Part shown: in pieces, positions 48,684 to 58,334 of the stretch
How the letters are laid out: each line of letters starts with the position of its first letter
How positions within the stretch are numbered: position 1 is the first letter of the stretch
Assembly: GCF_004337475.1 (NCBI RefSeq)
Contig: NZ_SJZJ01000009.1
Location: forward strand, 36,834 to 100,833
Direction: 5' to 3'
DNA: 64,000 nucleotides
Origin: Nocardioides jejuensis
GTDB lineage: Bacteria; Actinomycetota; Actinomycetes; Propionibacteriales; Nocardioidaceae
Notes under the pieces: model-generated
The model's database searches: none
Told to the model about the DNA's origin: nothing
What the model saw: the letters and a program-made list of their open reading frames with translations, nothing else
Translations under genes and position numbers: made by a program

Positions 48684-50146
48684 CGGCGCGTCTCCTCGTT
48701 CGCGAAACCGGCCACGAGGTCAACGCCCTCGGAGCCGGTCACTTCGGCGGTCAGCAGGTCGCCGACCTTGACGCCCTCGGGGGCGTCGAGCACCAGTGTG
48801 GTGCCATCCACCTCCGGACCCTGGAACGCCGCGCGGCCGACGACCGCAGGATCGCCGTCCTCGTCCGTCAGGGACTCCACGAGGACCTGCACCCGCTCGC
48901 CGATGCGCTCCTCGGCGCGCTGCGCCGTGAGCTCCTCCACGAGGTCCTGCAGGTGAGCCACGCGGGCGTCGATCTCGTCCTGGTCGAGCTTGCCCTCGAA
49001 GCGCTCGGCCTCGGTGCCGTCCTCGTCGGAGTAGCCGAAGACACCGGTGACGTCGAGACGCGCGGCCTCGAGGAAGTCGCACAGCGTCTGGAACTCCTCC
49101 TCGGTCTCCCCCGGGAAGCCGACGATGACGTTGGAGCGCACACCGGCCTCGGGCGACTTGGCCCGCACCTGCTCGAGCAGGCCGAGGAAGCTCTCCGGGT
49201 CGCCGAAGCGCTTCATGCGACGGAGCACGGTCGCGGAGGCGTGCTGGAAGGAGAGGTCGTAATACGGCACCACGCCCGGCGTCTGCGCGATCGCGTCGAT
49301 CAGCGTCGGGCGCATCTCGGCCGGCTGGAGGTACGAGACACGCACCCAGTCGATGCCGTCGATCGCCGCCACCTCGGGCAGCAGCGTCTCGAGCAGCCGG
49401 ATGTCGCCGAGGTCCTTGCCGTACGACGTGTTGTTCTCGCTGACCAGGAAGACCTCACGCACGCCCTGCTCCGCGAGCCAGCGCGCCTCGTTGAGGACGT
49501 CGCTCGGCCGGCGGCTCACGAACGAGCCGCGGAAGGCGGGGATCGCGCAGAACGTGCAGCGGCGGTCGCAGCCGGAGGCCAGCTTCAGCGGCGCCATCGG
49601 GCCGGAGTCGAGGCGCGCACGGAACGGCATGCCCAGAAGGTCACCGCTGCCGTCGGAGACACCGGGCACCGAGATCGCGGAGGCGTCACGCGAGGTCGGC
49701 GAGACCGGGAGCAGCTTGCGACGGTCCTGCGGCGTGTGCGAGTGGTGCTGCTCCCCCGCCAGGATGCCCTTGAGCCGGGCAGCAATGTCCGGGTAGTCGT
49801 CGAAGCCCAGGATCGCGTCCGCCTCAGGCAGGCTCTCCGCGAGGTCCTTGCCGTAGCGCTCGGCCATGCAGCCGACGGCCACGACGGCCTGCGTCTTGCC
49901 TGCGGCCTTCAGGTCCGCGGCCTCGAGCAGGGTGTCGACGGAGTCCTTCTTCGCCGCCTCGACGAAGCCGCAGGTGTTGACGACGACCGTGTCGGCGTCC
50001 TCCGGGTCAGCGACCAGCCGGAAGCCTCCGGCCTGGAGCCGGCCGGCCAGCTCCTCGGAGTCAACCTCGTTGCGCGCACACCCGAGGGTGACCATCGCAA
50101 CGGACAGGAGTTCGGTCTCGGCAGGCGCCGTCGGGGTCTGAGTCAT
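48680..50146 (-). CDS. rimO: Ribosomal protein S12 methylthiotransferase RimO
   Basis: 488 residues. N-terminal MTTase domain with cysteines in [20 protein letters not shown] and GCMAERYG for the second Fe-S cluster. The radical-SAM motif is [12 protein letters not shown]; a C-terminal TRAM domain follows. Modifies Asp88 of S12. The ATG of [10 protein letters not shown] is preferred; upstream sequence in frame falls in the intergenic palindromes. Confidence 0.95.
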   Translation of the reverse strand: MTQTPTAPAETELLSVAMVTLGCARNEVDSEELAGRLQAGGFRLVADPEDADTVVVNTCGFVEAAKKDSVDTLLEAADLKAAGKTQAVVAVGCMAERYGKDLAESLPEADAILGFDDYPDIAARLKGILAGEQHHSHTPQDRRKLLPVSPTSRDASAISVPGVSDGSGDLLGMPFRARLDSGPMAPLKLASGCDRRCTFCAIPAFRGSFVSRRPSDVLNEARWLAEQGVREVFLVSENNTSYGKDLGDIRLLETLLPEVAAIDGIDWVRVSYLQPAEMRPTLIDAIAQTPGVVPYYDLSFQHASATVLRRMKRFGDPESFLGLLEQVRAKSPEAGVRSNVIVGFPGETEEEFQTLCDFLEAARLDVTGVFGYSDEDGTEAERFEGKLDQDEIDARVAHLQDLVEELTAQRAEERIGERVQVLVESLTDEDGDPAVVGRAAFQGPEVDGTTLVLDAPEGVKVGDLLTAEVTGSEGVDLVAGFANEETRR

Positions 50147-50188
50147 GGCCCGCCGAGTATCCCACGGCCCCTCTCCGCCCACCGAAAC

Positions 50189-50263
50189 GCAGTAACGCGC
50201 CGTTACCTGCACAACGGCGCCCACCGACGGGCGCAGAGGTGCGGGTAACGGCGCGTTACCTGC
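50189..50263. repeat. Intergenic inverted repeat upstream of rimO
   Basis: GTAACGCGCCGTTAC (50192) and its exact reverse complement GTAACGGCGCGTTAC (50244) lie 37 bases apart, both followed by CTGC and each almost self-palindromic. They fill the gap between rimO and the rodZ-like gene and could form a hairpin or bind a dimeric regulator. Confidence 0.75.
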
Positions 50264-50271
50264 GGAGCGGA

Positions 50272-52074
50272 CTACTGCTTCGGCTTGAAGTCGCGGCTCG
50301 ACTGGTCGGTGGCGCCGTCGAGGACACCCTTGTCCTTGCCGTCGACGGTCACCTGCACGGCGCCCTGGTCCTTCACGCTGACCGTGAACGGCGGCATGAC
50401 GGTCAGCTCCTGGCTGCCGAGAGCCGCGATGGAGCCACGGAACGCGACGCCGTCGTCATCCTTGACCAGGACACGGGCGCCGTCTTCGAGACCCTCGAGG
50501 TGCAGCTTCACCGGCTGCGTGCCGATGTAGTTGGGCACACCGGAGCCATCCGGGCCGGCCACGATCGACGGCGCCGTCGGCGTACGGACCTCGGCGGGCT
50601 CGGACATGATCAGGTGCGCGATCGACCAGGCGAGCACGACGGCCATGACGGCAGCGACGAGGATCGACCAGTTCGGACCGCCACGCATGGAGCGCATGCC
50701 ACCGGCGGCACCCGAGGCAAGCTCGGCCTCGAAGATCCGGCGCGGGCTGATCTCCGCGTCGGCGTAGCGCTCGTCGTACGTCGCGAGGAGCGGCGCCGGG
50801 TCGAGACCGAGGACGCGGGAGAGCGTGCGCAGGTGACCGCGGGCGTAGAAGTCGCCACCGCACGGGACGAAGTCGTCGACCTCGATCGACTCGATGACGT
50901 GCGGACGGATCCGGGTGCGCTCGGCGAGCTGCTCGACCGTGAGGCCGATGCGCGTGCGGGCGGCCTTCAGGTCCGGACCAATCACCGGGTCGGCAGCAGG
51001 CTGCACGGCGAAGTCGTCGATGACCAGCGGCTCGACCGACTCGCGCAGACGGGCCAGCGGGCGGACGCGATCGCCCCACGACGCCTTCTCCTCGACCAGG
51101 TCGACCGAGCCGGGCCGGCGCAGCTGACGGCCGTCGATCTCGGCGGGCACCGACGTGAGCTCGGCACGACGCGGTGCGCGGGCCTCGCGCAGCGGCACCG
51201 GGGTGGGCGACGCGACGACGGGCGTGGCAGCCTCCGCAGCCGCAGCCTCGGCGGCAACGCGCTCCTCCTCGGCAGCAGCCTCCTTGGCCGTACGCCGCTC
51301 GGTGCGGGCCTCGGCCCGCGCCTCCGAGCGCGACTTGAGGGCGTCGGACACCGTGGAGATGGCGTGGGCGACAGCCGGACGGGGGTCGACGAGGTGCCGC
51401 GTGCCGCGCTCGACATCCGCGTCGGTCGTGGTCTCGACGACCTCGACCTCGGCTGCCGCCTCCGGCTGGTCGCGGACCAGCTCGACGACCCGGGCACCGC
51501 TGCCGGCGAGCTGGCGCAGCGAGGTGGTCAGGTCTTCCTCGGCACCGGCGACGCGGGTCGAGAGACCCAGCGGCACCGCGAACGGCGAGCCGTACAGGCG
51601 CTCGGCGAGACGTCCCTGACGGCGGCCCGAGGCATCGAAGGAAGCGAGCACGCGCTCGGCGTTGCGCGGGACCAGAGTCAGGCGACCGTCACGGGCAAAG
51701 CCGGTGCTCGGCGTCACCTCGACGGAGGCAAGGCCGCCCCACGGGATACCGCGCCAGGCGCGACCGAGGCGGATCCGGACACCCTGCGAGTCGGCGACCA
51801 TGAGCGGCGTACGCGCGTCGACGAAGGCGTGGAGGTAGTAGCCGCCGAGCAGGCCGAGCACGACCGCCAGCGCCCAGTCGAACACCGAGCCCGTCGAGAC
51901 GGCGCGCGCCAGGTAGCCGATCGCGACCGCGGACGACGCGCCGCCGAGCAGCGCGGCGAGGCCGCCGTTGCGGCGTACCTCGACGGCGTCGGGCGCAGCC
52001 GACAGCATCACGGACGAGGTCGACTCGCGACCGCCCTCGTGGTCGTCGTACGGCATGGCTTCGTTGGTGCTCAC
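50272..52074 (-). CDS. RodZ-like HTH membrane protein
   Basis: 600 residues. N-terminal two-helix membrane region with a PH-like domain (about 30-150), then an Ala/Glu/Arg-rich coiled or disordered linker (about 230-300). A RodZ-type helix-turn-helix follows at about 365-435 ([21 protein letters not shown]), then a membrane helix ([20 protein letters not shown]) and a C-terminal DUF4115-like extracellular beta domain. The fused N-terminal module makes it longer than ordinary RodZ. GTG start overlaps the ftsK stop (GTGA). Likely works in envelope growth or division. Confidence 0.85.
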   Translation of the reverse strand: MSTNEAMPYDDHEGGRESTSSVMLSAAPDAVEVRRNGGLAALLGGASSAVAIGYLARAVSTGSVFDWALAVVLGLLGGYYLHAFVDARTPLMVADSQGVRIRLGRAWRGIPWGGLASVEVTPSTGFARDGRLTLVPRNAERVLASFDASGRRQGRLAERLYGSPFAVPLGLSTRVAGAEEDLTTSLRQLAGSGARVVELVRDQPEAAAEVEVVETTTDADVERGTRHLVDPRPAVAHAISTVSDALKSRSEARAEARTERRTAKEAAAEEERVAAEAAAAEAATPVVASPTPVPLREARAPRRAELTSVPAEIDGRQLRRPGSVDLVEEKASWGDRVRPLARLRESVEPLVIDDFAVQPAADPVIGPDLKAARTRIGLTVEQLAERTRIRPHVIESIEVDDFVPCGGDFYARGHLRTLSRVLGLDPAPLLATYDERYADAEISPRRIFEAELASGAAGGMRSMRGGPNWSILVAAVMAVVLAWSIAHLIMSEPAEVRTPTAPSIVAGPDGSGVPNYIGTQPVKLHLEGLEDGARVLVKDDDGVAFRGSIAALGSQELTVMPPFTVSVKDQGAVQVTVDGKDKGVLDGATDQSSRDFKPKQ

Positions 52075-54659
52075 ATCTCCCCCTGCAGGGTCGCGATGAC
52101 GGAATCGACTTCATCGGGCTTCACGAGGACGTCGCGAGCCTTCGAGCCCTCGGACGGGCCGACGATGCCGCGGCTCTCGAGGATGTCCATGAGGCGGCCG
52201 GCCTTGGCGAAGCCGACGCGCAGCTTGCGCTGGAGCATCGAGGTCGAGCCGAACTGGGTCGACACGACGAGCTCCACCGCCTGGATGACCAGGTCCAGGT
52301 CGTCGCCGATGTCGTCGTCGAGGACCTTGTTGGACGCCGCCGGAGCGGTGACCTCCTCGATGTACGTCGGCTCGAGCTGGGCCTTGACGTGCTTGACGAC
52401 CGCGTCGATCTCCTTGTCGCCGACCCAGGCGCCCTGGACGCGGACCGGCTTGGAGGCACCCATCGGGAGGAAGAGGCCGTCACCCTGGCCGACGAGCTTC
52501 TCCGCACCCGGCTGGTCGAGGACGACGCGGGAGTCGGCGAGGCTGGACGTCGCGAACGCGAGACGCGACGGGACGTTGGCCTTGATCAGACCGGTGACGA
52601 CATCGACGGACGGACGCTGCGTGGCGAGGATCAGGTGGATACCGGCGGCACGCGCGAGCTGGGTGATGCGGACGACCGAGGCCTCGACGTCGCGCGGGGC
52701 GACCATCATCAGGTCGGCGAGCTCGTCGATGACGACCAGGAGGTACGGGTACGGCGCGAGCACGCGCTCGGAACCCGCCGGCACCTCGACCTGGCCGGCC
52801 TTGACGGCCTTGTTGAAGTCGTCGATGTGGCGGAAGCCGAAGTTGGCGAGGTCGTCGTAGCGCATGTCCATCTCGCGACAGACCCACTCGAGCGCCTCGG
52901 CGGCCTTCTTCGGGTTCGTGATGATCGGCGTGATCAGGTGCGGGACACCCTCGTACGCCGTCAGCTCGACGCGCTTCGGGTCGACCATGATCATCCGCAC
53001 CTCGTCCGGCGTGGACCGCATGAGGAGCGAGGTGATCATCGAGTTGATGAAGGACGACTTGCCGGAGCCCGTGGCACCCGCGACGAGGAGGTGCGGCATC
53101 TTGGCGAGGTTCGCGACGACGAAGCCGCCCTCGACGTCCTTGCCGAGGCCGACCACCATCGGGTGCGGGCTGTTGCGCGCCGAACCGGAGCGGAGCACGT
53201 CACCGAGGGTGACGATCTCCTTGTCCGGGTTGGGGATCTCGACACCGACCGCGGACTTGCCGGGGATCGGGCTGAGGATGCGGACGTCGGCCGAGGCGAC
53301 GGCGTACGCGATGTTCTTCTGGATGCCGAGGATCTTCTCGACCTTGACGCCGGTGCCGACCTCGACCACGTAGCGCGTGACCGTCGGGCCACGCGTGTAG
53401 TCGGTGACCTGGGCGTCGATGCCGAACTCGTCGAGAACGCCCTGGAGGCGACCGACGATGTCGTCGCTGGCCTTGGTGCGCGCCTGGTGGGCGTCGCCGA
53501 CCTTGAGCACCTTGGAGTCCGGCAGCGTGTAGGTGATGTCGCCGGAGAGAGCGAGCTGCTCGACGCGCTGCGGGAGCTGGCTGTGCGGGGGCGGCTCGAG
53601 GTCGCTCTTGTCGGCCTTGGCGTCCGCCTTGGCGCGGGGCTTGGGGGTGACCCGCGAGACCAGGCCGGCGATGGGGCCGGTCGGCTCCTCGTCGGGGCTG
53701 GCGGAGCCGGTGAACGAGGTGGCGACGTCGACCGCGTCGGCCTCTTCCGCGATGCCGGTGGCCAGGCGCTTGCGCTTCTTGACCTCGCGCTCCTCGAGCA
53801 TGGGGGTCTCGAAGGGCTCGAGCTCGCCGACCGTGTGCTTGCGACCGCGCTCGAGCGCCATCGGCTGCCGGTCGAGGTGGTGCGTGCCGAGGAGCGTGTC
53901 GCGCAGCTCGCGCAGCCGCGTCGGGATGAGGTACACCGGCGTGGCGCTGATGACCAGGATGCCGAAGACGGAGACCAGCGCGAGCAGCGGGATGACGACG
54001 TACGGCGTCTGCAGCAGGTCCATCAGCAGCGAGCTGACGACGAAGCCGACGGCACCGCCGGCGGCCTGGAGCCCGGCGACGTCGCCCGGCTCGGGGCTGC
54101 CGTTGGCGATGTCGACGATGCCGAGGATGCCGAACACCAGCGCGGACCAGCCGATGACCTGACGGCCGACCGGGCCGTTCTGCTCGGGGTCGCGCAGGGT
54201 GCGCCAGCCCATGAACCACAGGGCGAGCGGGACGAACCAGGCGACCTTGCCCACGGAGCCCGCGACGATCGTGCGCGTGCCCTCCATGACGGAGCCCGGG
54301 AGGTCCCACCAGACCGCTGCGGCGACGACGATGCCGAGGCCGATCAGCGACAGGCCGACGCCGTCGCGACGGTGCTCCGGCTCGAGCTCGCCGGCCGTGT
54401 GGCCGATCGAGCGCGCGATGGAGCCCACGCCTGCAGCCAGACCCATCCACATCGCTGCGAGCGCGCGGAAGATCGCCTGGAAGGCACGGAAGATCGGGCC
54501 AGGTCCACTGCGGACGGCTCGCGGTGCCGGTCGGGCCTGGGAAGGCTTCCGAGCGGACGACGAGGGTCGCTTGGCCTGGCTGCCAGTACTACGGGTCCGG
54601 GGCGCAGGAGACGTGCTCTTGCTCCGCGAACCCGCCGGGGAAGACGTACGGGTCGCCAT
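52071..54659 (-). CDS. ftsK: DNA translocase FtsK
   Basis: 862 residues. A Ser/Pro/Arg-rich cytoplasmic N-terminus precedes four or five membrane helices (about 85-230), a linker, then the RecA-like motor with Walker [11 protein letters not shown] and Walker [17 protein letters not shown]-terminal gamma domain ([30 protein letters not shown]) reads DNA polarity. Pumps chromosome termini through the septum. ATG of [10 protein letters not shown] chosen; no strong ribosome site. Confidence 0.96.
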   Translation of the reverse strand: MATRTSSPAGSRSKSTSPAPRTRSTGSQAKRPSSSARKPSQARPAPRAVRSGPGPIFRAFQAIFRALAAMWMGLAAGVGSIARSIGHTAGELEPEHRRDGVGLSLIGLGIVVAAAVWWDLPGSVMEGTRTIVAGSVGKVAWFVPLALWFMGWRTLRDPEQNGPVGRQVIGWSALVFGILGIVDIANGSPEPGDVAGLQAAGGAVGFVVSSLLMDLLQTPYVVIPLLALVSVFGILVISATPVYLIPTRLRELRDTLLGTHHLDRQPMALERGRKHTVGELEPFETPMLEEREVKKRKRLATGIAEEADAVDVATSFTGSASPDEEPTGPIAGLVSRVTPKPRAKADAKADKSDLEPPPHSQLPQRVEQLALSGDITYTLPDSKVLKVGDAHQARTKASDDIVGRLQGVLDEFGIDAQVTDYTRGPTVTRYVVEVGTGVKVEKILGIQKNIAYAVASADVRILSPIPGKSAVGVEIPNPDKEIVTLGDVLRSGSARNSPHPMVVGLGKDVEGGFVVANLAKMPHLLVAGATGSGKSSFINSMITSLLMRSTPDEVRMIMVDPKRVELTAYEGVPHLITPIITNPKKAAEALEWVCREMDMRYDDLANFGFRHIDDFNKAVKAGQVEVPAGSERVLAPYPYLLVVIDELADLMMVAPRDVEASVVRITQLARAAGIHLILATQRPSVDVVTGLIKANVPSRLAFATSSLADSRVVLDQPGAEKLVGQGDGLFLPMGASKPVRVQGAWVGDKEIDAVVKHVKAQLEPTYIEEVTAPAASNKVLDDDIGDDLDLVIQAVELVVSTQFGSTSMLQRKLRVGFAKAGRLMDILESRGIVGPSEGSKARDVLVKPDEVDSVIATLQGEM

Positions 54660-54735
54660 GTTCAGCACACTAGGCGATCGCCCCACCCGTCACAGGGACC
54701 ACAGGGTGCGTGTCGCGCCCCAGTGGTTGTCGAGG

Positions 54736-54797
54736 TGCCGAGACCCGGGTTTTGACGCGTCGAGACCCGGGTTTTGACGTCTTGAGTCGCGGGTTCT
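54736..54797 (-). repeat. Dispersed 62-bp intergenic element, copy 2
   Basis: Same three-unit structure as the copy at 34671-34732, inverted, with 53 of 62 positions identical (13/13 in the AGAACCCGCGACT unit). It lies in the divergent gap between ftsK and the YhhN-family gene, with the AGAACCCGCGACT end 17 bases before the latter's ATG. Confidence 0.85.
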
Positions 54798-54814
54798 GGT
54801 GCAGACTCCCGCCC

Positions 54815-55531
54815 ATGACGTACGCCGCGTGGTCCCTGTTCGCCGTCCTCGCACTCGCCGACTGGGTGGCGGTCGCCCGCGGGTCGAAGCGACTGGAGAC
54901 GATCTTCAAGCCGGCGGCGACGCTCGCCCTGCTGGCAGTGCCGGCTGCTGCGGTGGCCTCGGACCCCTCCACCTTCCTGGGGTCGTGGCACGGGACGATG
55001 GGCACCGTCGGCGCCGGCCACGTGGCCGTGGTCAGCCCGTGGCTCTTCGTGGCCCTCGCCTTCGGGCTGCTTGGCGACGTGTTGCTGCTGTCGGATTCCG
55101 TGGCGCGCTTCAAGGCCGGCCTCGCGGCGTTCCTCGTCGGGCACCTGGCCTACGTGCTGGCGTTTGCCGCCGTCGGAGCAGGCATGTGGGGCGCAACCGA
55201 CCTCGCCACGGGCTTCGGCCCGTGGATCTTCGTGGCGCTCATGGCGGCGGCGCTCGCCTTCACCCAGCAGGTCCTGCCGAACGCCTGGAAGTCCGGCGGT
55301 CCGGCGCTCGCCGTGCCCATGGCGACGTACACGCTCGTCATCGCGACGATGCTCTGGTTCGCCTTCGCCACCGGTCTGGGACTCGTGGCGCTCGGCGCCG
55401 CGATCTTCGTGGCCAGCGACTCGATCCTCGCGCGGGACCGGTTCGTCGCTCCCCTCCCCCGCGGTCACCTGCTGGTGATGATCACGTACCTCGTCGGGCA
55501 GGCGCTGATCGTCGCCGGCCTGCTGCGCTGA
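54815..55531 (+). CDS. YhhN/lysoplasmalogenase-family membrane protein
   Basis: 238 residues, eight hydrophobic helices with family motifs FKPAATLALLAVP, LAFGLLGDVLLLSD, FLVGHLAYVLAF and FVASDSILARDRF. TMEM86/YhhN proteins hydrolyse lysoplasmalogens; whether that is the substrate here is unknown. No clear ribosome site; CTCCCGCCC precedes the ATG. Confidence 0.9.
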   Translation: MTYAAWSLFAVLALADWVAVARGSKRLETIFKPAATLALLAVPAAAVASDPSTFLGSWHGTMGTVGAGHVAVVSPWLFVALAFGLLGDVLLLSDSVARFKAGLAAFLVGHLAYVLAFAAVGAGMWGATDLATGFGPWIFVALMAAALAFTQQVLPNAWKSGGPALAVPMATYTLVIATMLWFAFATGLGLVALGAAIFVASDSILARDRFVAPLPRGHLLVMITYLVGQALIVAGLLR

Positions 55532-55556
55532 GCGACGTCCGGGTCACCTAGGGAGC

Positions 55557-55680
55557 GACTGACGGCTGGTGCCGCAGGGAGGTGCGAGTCCCGGCACTTC
55601 GGCGGTGTTAGCGAGCGCAGCGAGCGAGCCGTCGGCCGGGACCGCACCTCCCGGAGGCAGCGGCCGTCAGCCGAGACCAG
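55557..55680. repeat. Large imperfect inverted repeat between YhhN and rnj genes
   Basis: Arms at 55560-55595 and 55635-55669 share TGACGGC, TGCC, GGGAGGTGCG and GTCCCGGC with few mismatches. The 39-base centre carries tandem GCGAGC copies (AGCGAGCGCAGCGAGCGAGC). It fills the gap between convergent genes. It may serve as a terminator or be a small repetitive (REP/MITE-like) element. Confidence 0.75.
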
Positions 55681-57372
55681 TCACGCCTCGATGATGACCG
55701 GCACGATCATCGGGCGACGCTTGACCTTGGTGCCGACCCAGCGGCCGATGGTGCGGCGTACGGCCTGCTGCAGCTGGTGCTGGTCGTCGCAGCCCTCGGC
55801 CAGGAGGTTGTTGAGGGCGGTGACGATCTTCGGGCGGATCTCGTCGAAGACCGACTCGTCCTCAGCGAAGCCGCGCGCGTGGATCTCGGGGCCGGACATG
55901 ACCTTGCCGGCCTGGAGGTCGACGACCGTGATGACGGTGATGAAGCCCTCCTCGCCGAGGATCCGGCGGTCCTTGAGGTCGGCCTCGGTGATGTCACCGA
56001 TCGACGAGCCGTCGACGAAGACGTAGCCACAGTCGACCTTGCCGGCGATCTGCGCCTTGCCGTCGACGAGGTCGACGACCACACCGTCCTCGGCGATGAC
56101 CACGTGCTCGTCCGGTACGCCGGTGGCCTTCGCGAGCGCCGCGTTGGCCTGCATGTGCCGGATCTCGCCGTGGACCGGCAGCACGTTGCGCGGCTTGACG
56201 ATGTTGTAGCAGTAGAGGAGCTCGCCGGCCGAGGCGTGACCCGACACGTGCACGTTGGCGTTGCCCTTGTGCACGACGTTGGCACCCCAGCGGGCCAGGC
56301 CGTTGATCACGCGGTAGACGGAGTTCTCGTTGCCCGGGATCAGCGACGAGGCGAAGACGACCGTGTCGCCCTCCTCGATGTGCACGAAGTTGTGGTTGCG
56401 CTGGGCGATGCGCGAGAGCGCCGAGAGCGGCTCACCCTGCGAGCCGGTGGAGATCAGCACCTGCTTCTCCGGCGGGAGCTGCGCGAGCTCCTTGGCCTCG
56501 ACCACGACACCGGCCGGCACGTGCAGGTAGCCGAGTTCCTGCGCGATCGCCATGTTGCGCACCATCGACCGGCCGACGTAGCCGACCTTGCGGCCGTGGC
56601 TCGCGGCGGCGTCGAGCACCTGCTGGACGCGGTGCACGTGGGAGGCGAAGCAGGCCACGATGATCCGCTGCGAACTCTGGTGGAAGACCCGGTCGAGCAC
56701 CGGCGCGATCGAGCGCTCGGCGGTCGTGAAGCCGGGCACCTCGGCGTTGGTCGAGTCGGTCATGAACAGGTCCACGCCCTCCTCGCCGAGTCGCGCGAAG
56801 GCACGCAGGTCGGTGATCCGGCCGTCGAGCGGCAGCTGGTCCATCTTGAAGTCACCCGTGTGCAGGACCAGGCCGGCACCGGTGCGGATCGCAACGGCGA
56901 GCGCGTCCGGGATCGAGTGGTTGACCGCGACGAACTCGAGGTCGAACGGACCGAACGAGACCCGGTCGCCTTCCTTGACCACGTGGTGCACGGTCTCGCG
57001 GAGACGGTGCTCGCGGAGCTTGGAACCGAGCAGCGCCAGCGTCAGCTCGGAGCCGACGAGCGGGATGTCGCCCCGCTCGCGCAGGAGGTACGGCGTCGCG
57101 CCGATGTGGTCCTCGTGACCGTGCGTCAGGACGAGCGCCTCGACCGCGTCGAGCTTCGAGCGGATCGAGGACCAGTCCGGGAGGATCAGGTCGACGCCCG
57201 GGTGGTTCTCCTCCGGGAAGAGCACGCCACAGTCCACGATGAGCAGCCGACCGGCGTACTCGAAGGCCGTCATGTTGCGGCCGACCTCACCCAGACCGCC
57301 CAGCGGGATGACGCGCAGGGCTCCCTCGGGGAGCTCGGCGGGGGCGGAGAGTTCCAGGTGCGGGTGGCTCAT
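55681..57372 (-). CDS. rnj: Ribonuclease J
   Basis: 563 residues. Metallo-beta-lactamase motif THGHEDHIG, beta-CASP domain with STGSQGEPLSALSRIA and HVSGHAS, and the C-terminal domain. Acts as 5'-3' exonuclease and endonuclease in mRNA and rRNA processing. ATG of MSHPHLELSA chosen; dapA ends 31 bases upstream. Confidence 0.95.
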   Translation of the reverse strand: MSHPHLELSAPAELPEGALRVIPLGGLGEVGRNMTAFEYAGRLLIVDCGVLFPEENHPGVDLILPDWSSIRSKLDAVEALVLTHGHEDHIGATPYLLRERGDIPLVGSELTLALLGSKLREHRLRETVHHVVKEGDRVSFGPFDLEFVAVNHSIPDALAVAIRTGAGLVLHTGDFKMDQLPLDGRITDLRAFARLGEEGVDLFMTDSTNAEVPGFTTAERSIAPVLDRVFHQSSQRIIVACFASHVHRVQQVLDAAASHGRKVGYVGRSMVRNMAIAQELGYLHVPAGVVVEAKELAQLPPEKQVLISTGSQGEPLSALSRIAQRNHNFVHIEEGDTVVFASSLIPGNENSVYRVINGLARWGANVVHKGNANVHVSGHASAGELLYCYNIVKPRNVLPVHGEIRHMQANAALAKATGVPDEHVVIAEDGVVVDLVDGKAQIAGKVDCGYVFVDGSSIGDITEADLKDRRILGEEGFITVITVVDLQAGKVMSGPEIHARGFAEDESVFDEIRPKIVTALNNLLAEGCDDQHQLQQAVRRTIGRWVGTKVKRRPMIVPVIIEA

Positions 57373-57403
57373 GAGGTCCTTAGGGACAGGAGGGACAGGT
57401 TGG

Positions 57404-58297
57404 TCAGAGCAGGCCGGAGGCGACGAGGCCGGCACGCAGCGCGGCGTACTCCTCGTCGTCGAGGGCCATCAGCGGGGAGCGCACCGACCGGTTGTCGAGG
57501 ACGCCGAGCGCCTGCAGGGCTCCCTTGGCGGTCGTGGCTCCGTAGTTGGGCACGCCCATGACAGCGTCGAGCGCGGGACGGAGCGTCGCGTCGATCTGCT
57601 GCGCGGTCGCGAGATCGCCGGCGAGGAACGCCCCGATCATGGTGGAGAGCTGCGTGCCGGCGGCGTGGCCGAGCACGGACACGACACCGCAGGCGCCGTA
57701 CGCCAGGAAGCCGAGGGTCAGCGCGTCGTCACCGGAGTAGACGTCGTAGCCGAGACCCCGGAGCAGGACGGCGTTGGTCACGTCGCCAGTGGCGTCCTTG
57801 ACCGCGCCGACCTTGTCGTTGTCGGCGAACGCCTCGTACGTCGAGGGCGCGAGCCGGACGCCGGTGCGGCCCGGCACGTCGTAGAGCATGACCGGGACGT
57901 CGGTGGCGTCCACGACCTGCTGGAAGTGGTGCACGATGCCGGCCTGGCTGGGCTTGTTGTAGTACGGCGTGACGAGCAGCAGGCCGTCGGCGCCGAGCTT
58001 CGCGGCCTGCAGGGCCAGCTCGACCGAGTGCGGCGTGTCGTTGGTGCCCACGCCGGCGATGATCTTCGCGCGGTCGCCGACGGCGTCCTTCACTGCAGCG
58101 AGGGTGCGGCCGTCCTCCTCGATCGTCGTCGTCGCGGACTCACCGGTGGTGCCGGAGACGACGATGCCGTCGTTGCCGTTGTCGACGAGGTGCACCGCCG
58201 TGCGCGCGATCGCGTCGAGGTCCAGCTCGCCGGTCGGCGTGAAGGCCGTTGCCATCGCGGTCAGCACACGGCCGAAGGGAGCGGCGGGAGCAGTCAT
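57404..58297 (-). CDS. dapA: 4-hydroxy-tetrahydrodipicolinate synthase
   Basis: 297 residues. GTTGES, catalytic Tyr in YDVPGRTG and the Schiff-base Lys in GAVKDATGD are present. First step of the lysine/DAP branch. Upstream of rnj in the same direction, the usual actinobacterial pairing. Confidence 0.95.
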   Translation of the reverse strand: MTAPAAPFGRVLTAMATAFTPTGELDLDAIARTAVHLVDNGNDGIVVSGTTGESATTTIEEDGRTLAAVKDAVGDRAKIIAGVGTNDTPHSVELALQAAKLGADGLLLVTPYYNKPSQAGIVHHFQQVVDATDVPVMLYDVPGRTGVRLAPSTYEAFADNDKVGAVKDATGDVTNAVLLRGLGYDVYSGDDALTLGFLAYGACGVVSVLGHAAGTQLSTMIGAFLAGDLATAQQIDATLRPALDAVMGVPNYGATTAKGALQALGVLDNRSVRSPLMALDDEEYAALRAGLVASGLL

Positions 58298-58334
58298 GGG
58301 GCAAGGCTATCGCTCGCGCACCGGCGGCGTGGGG

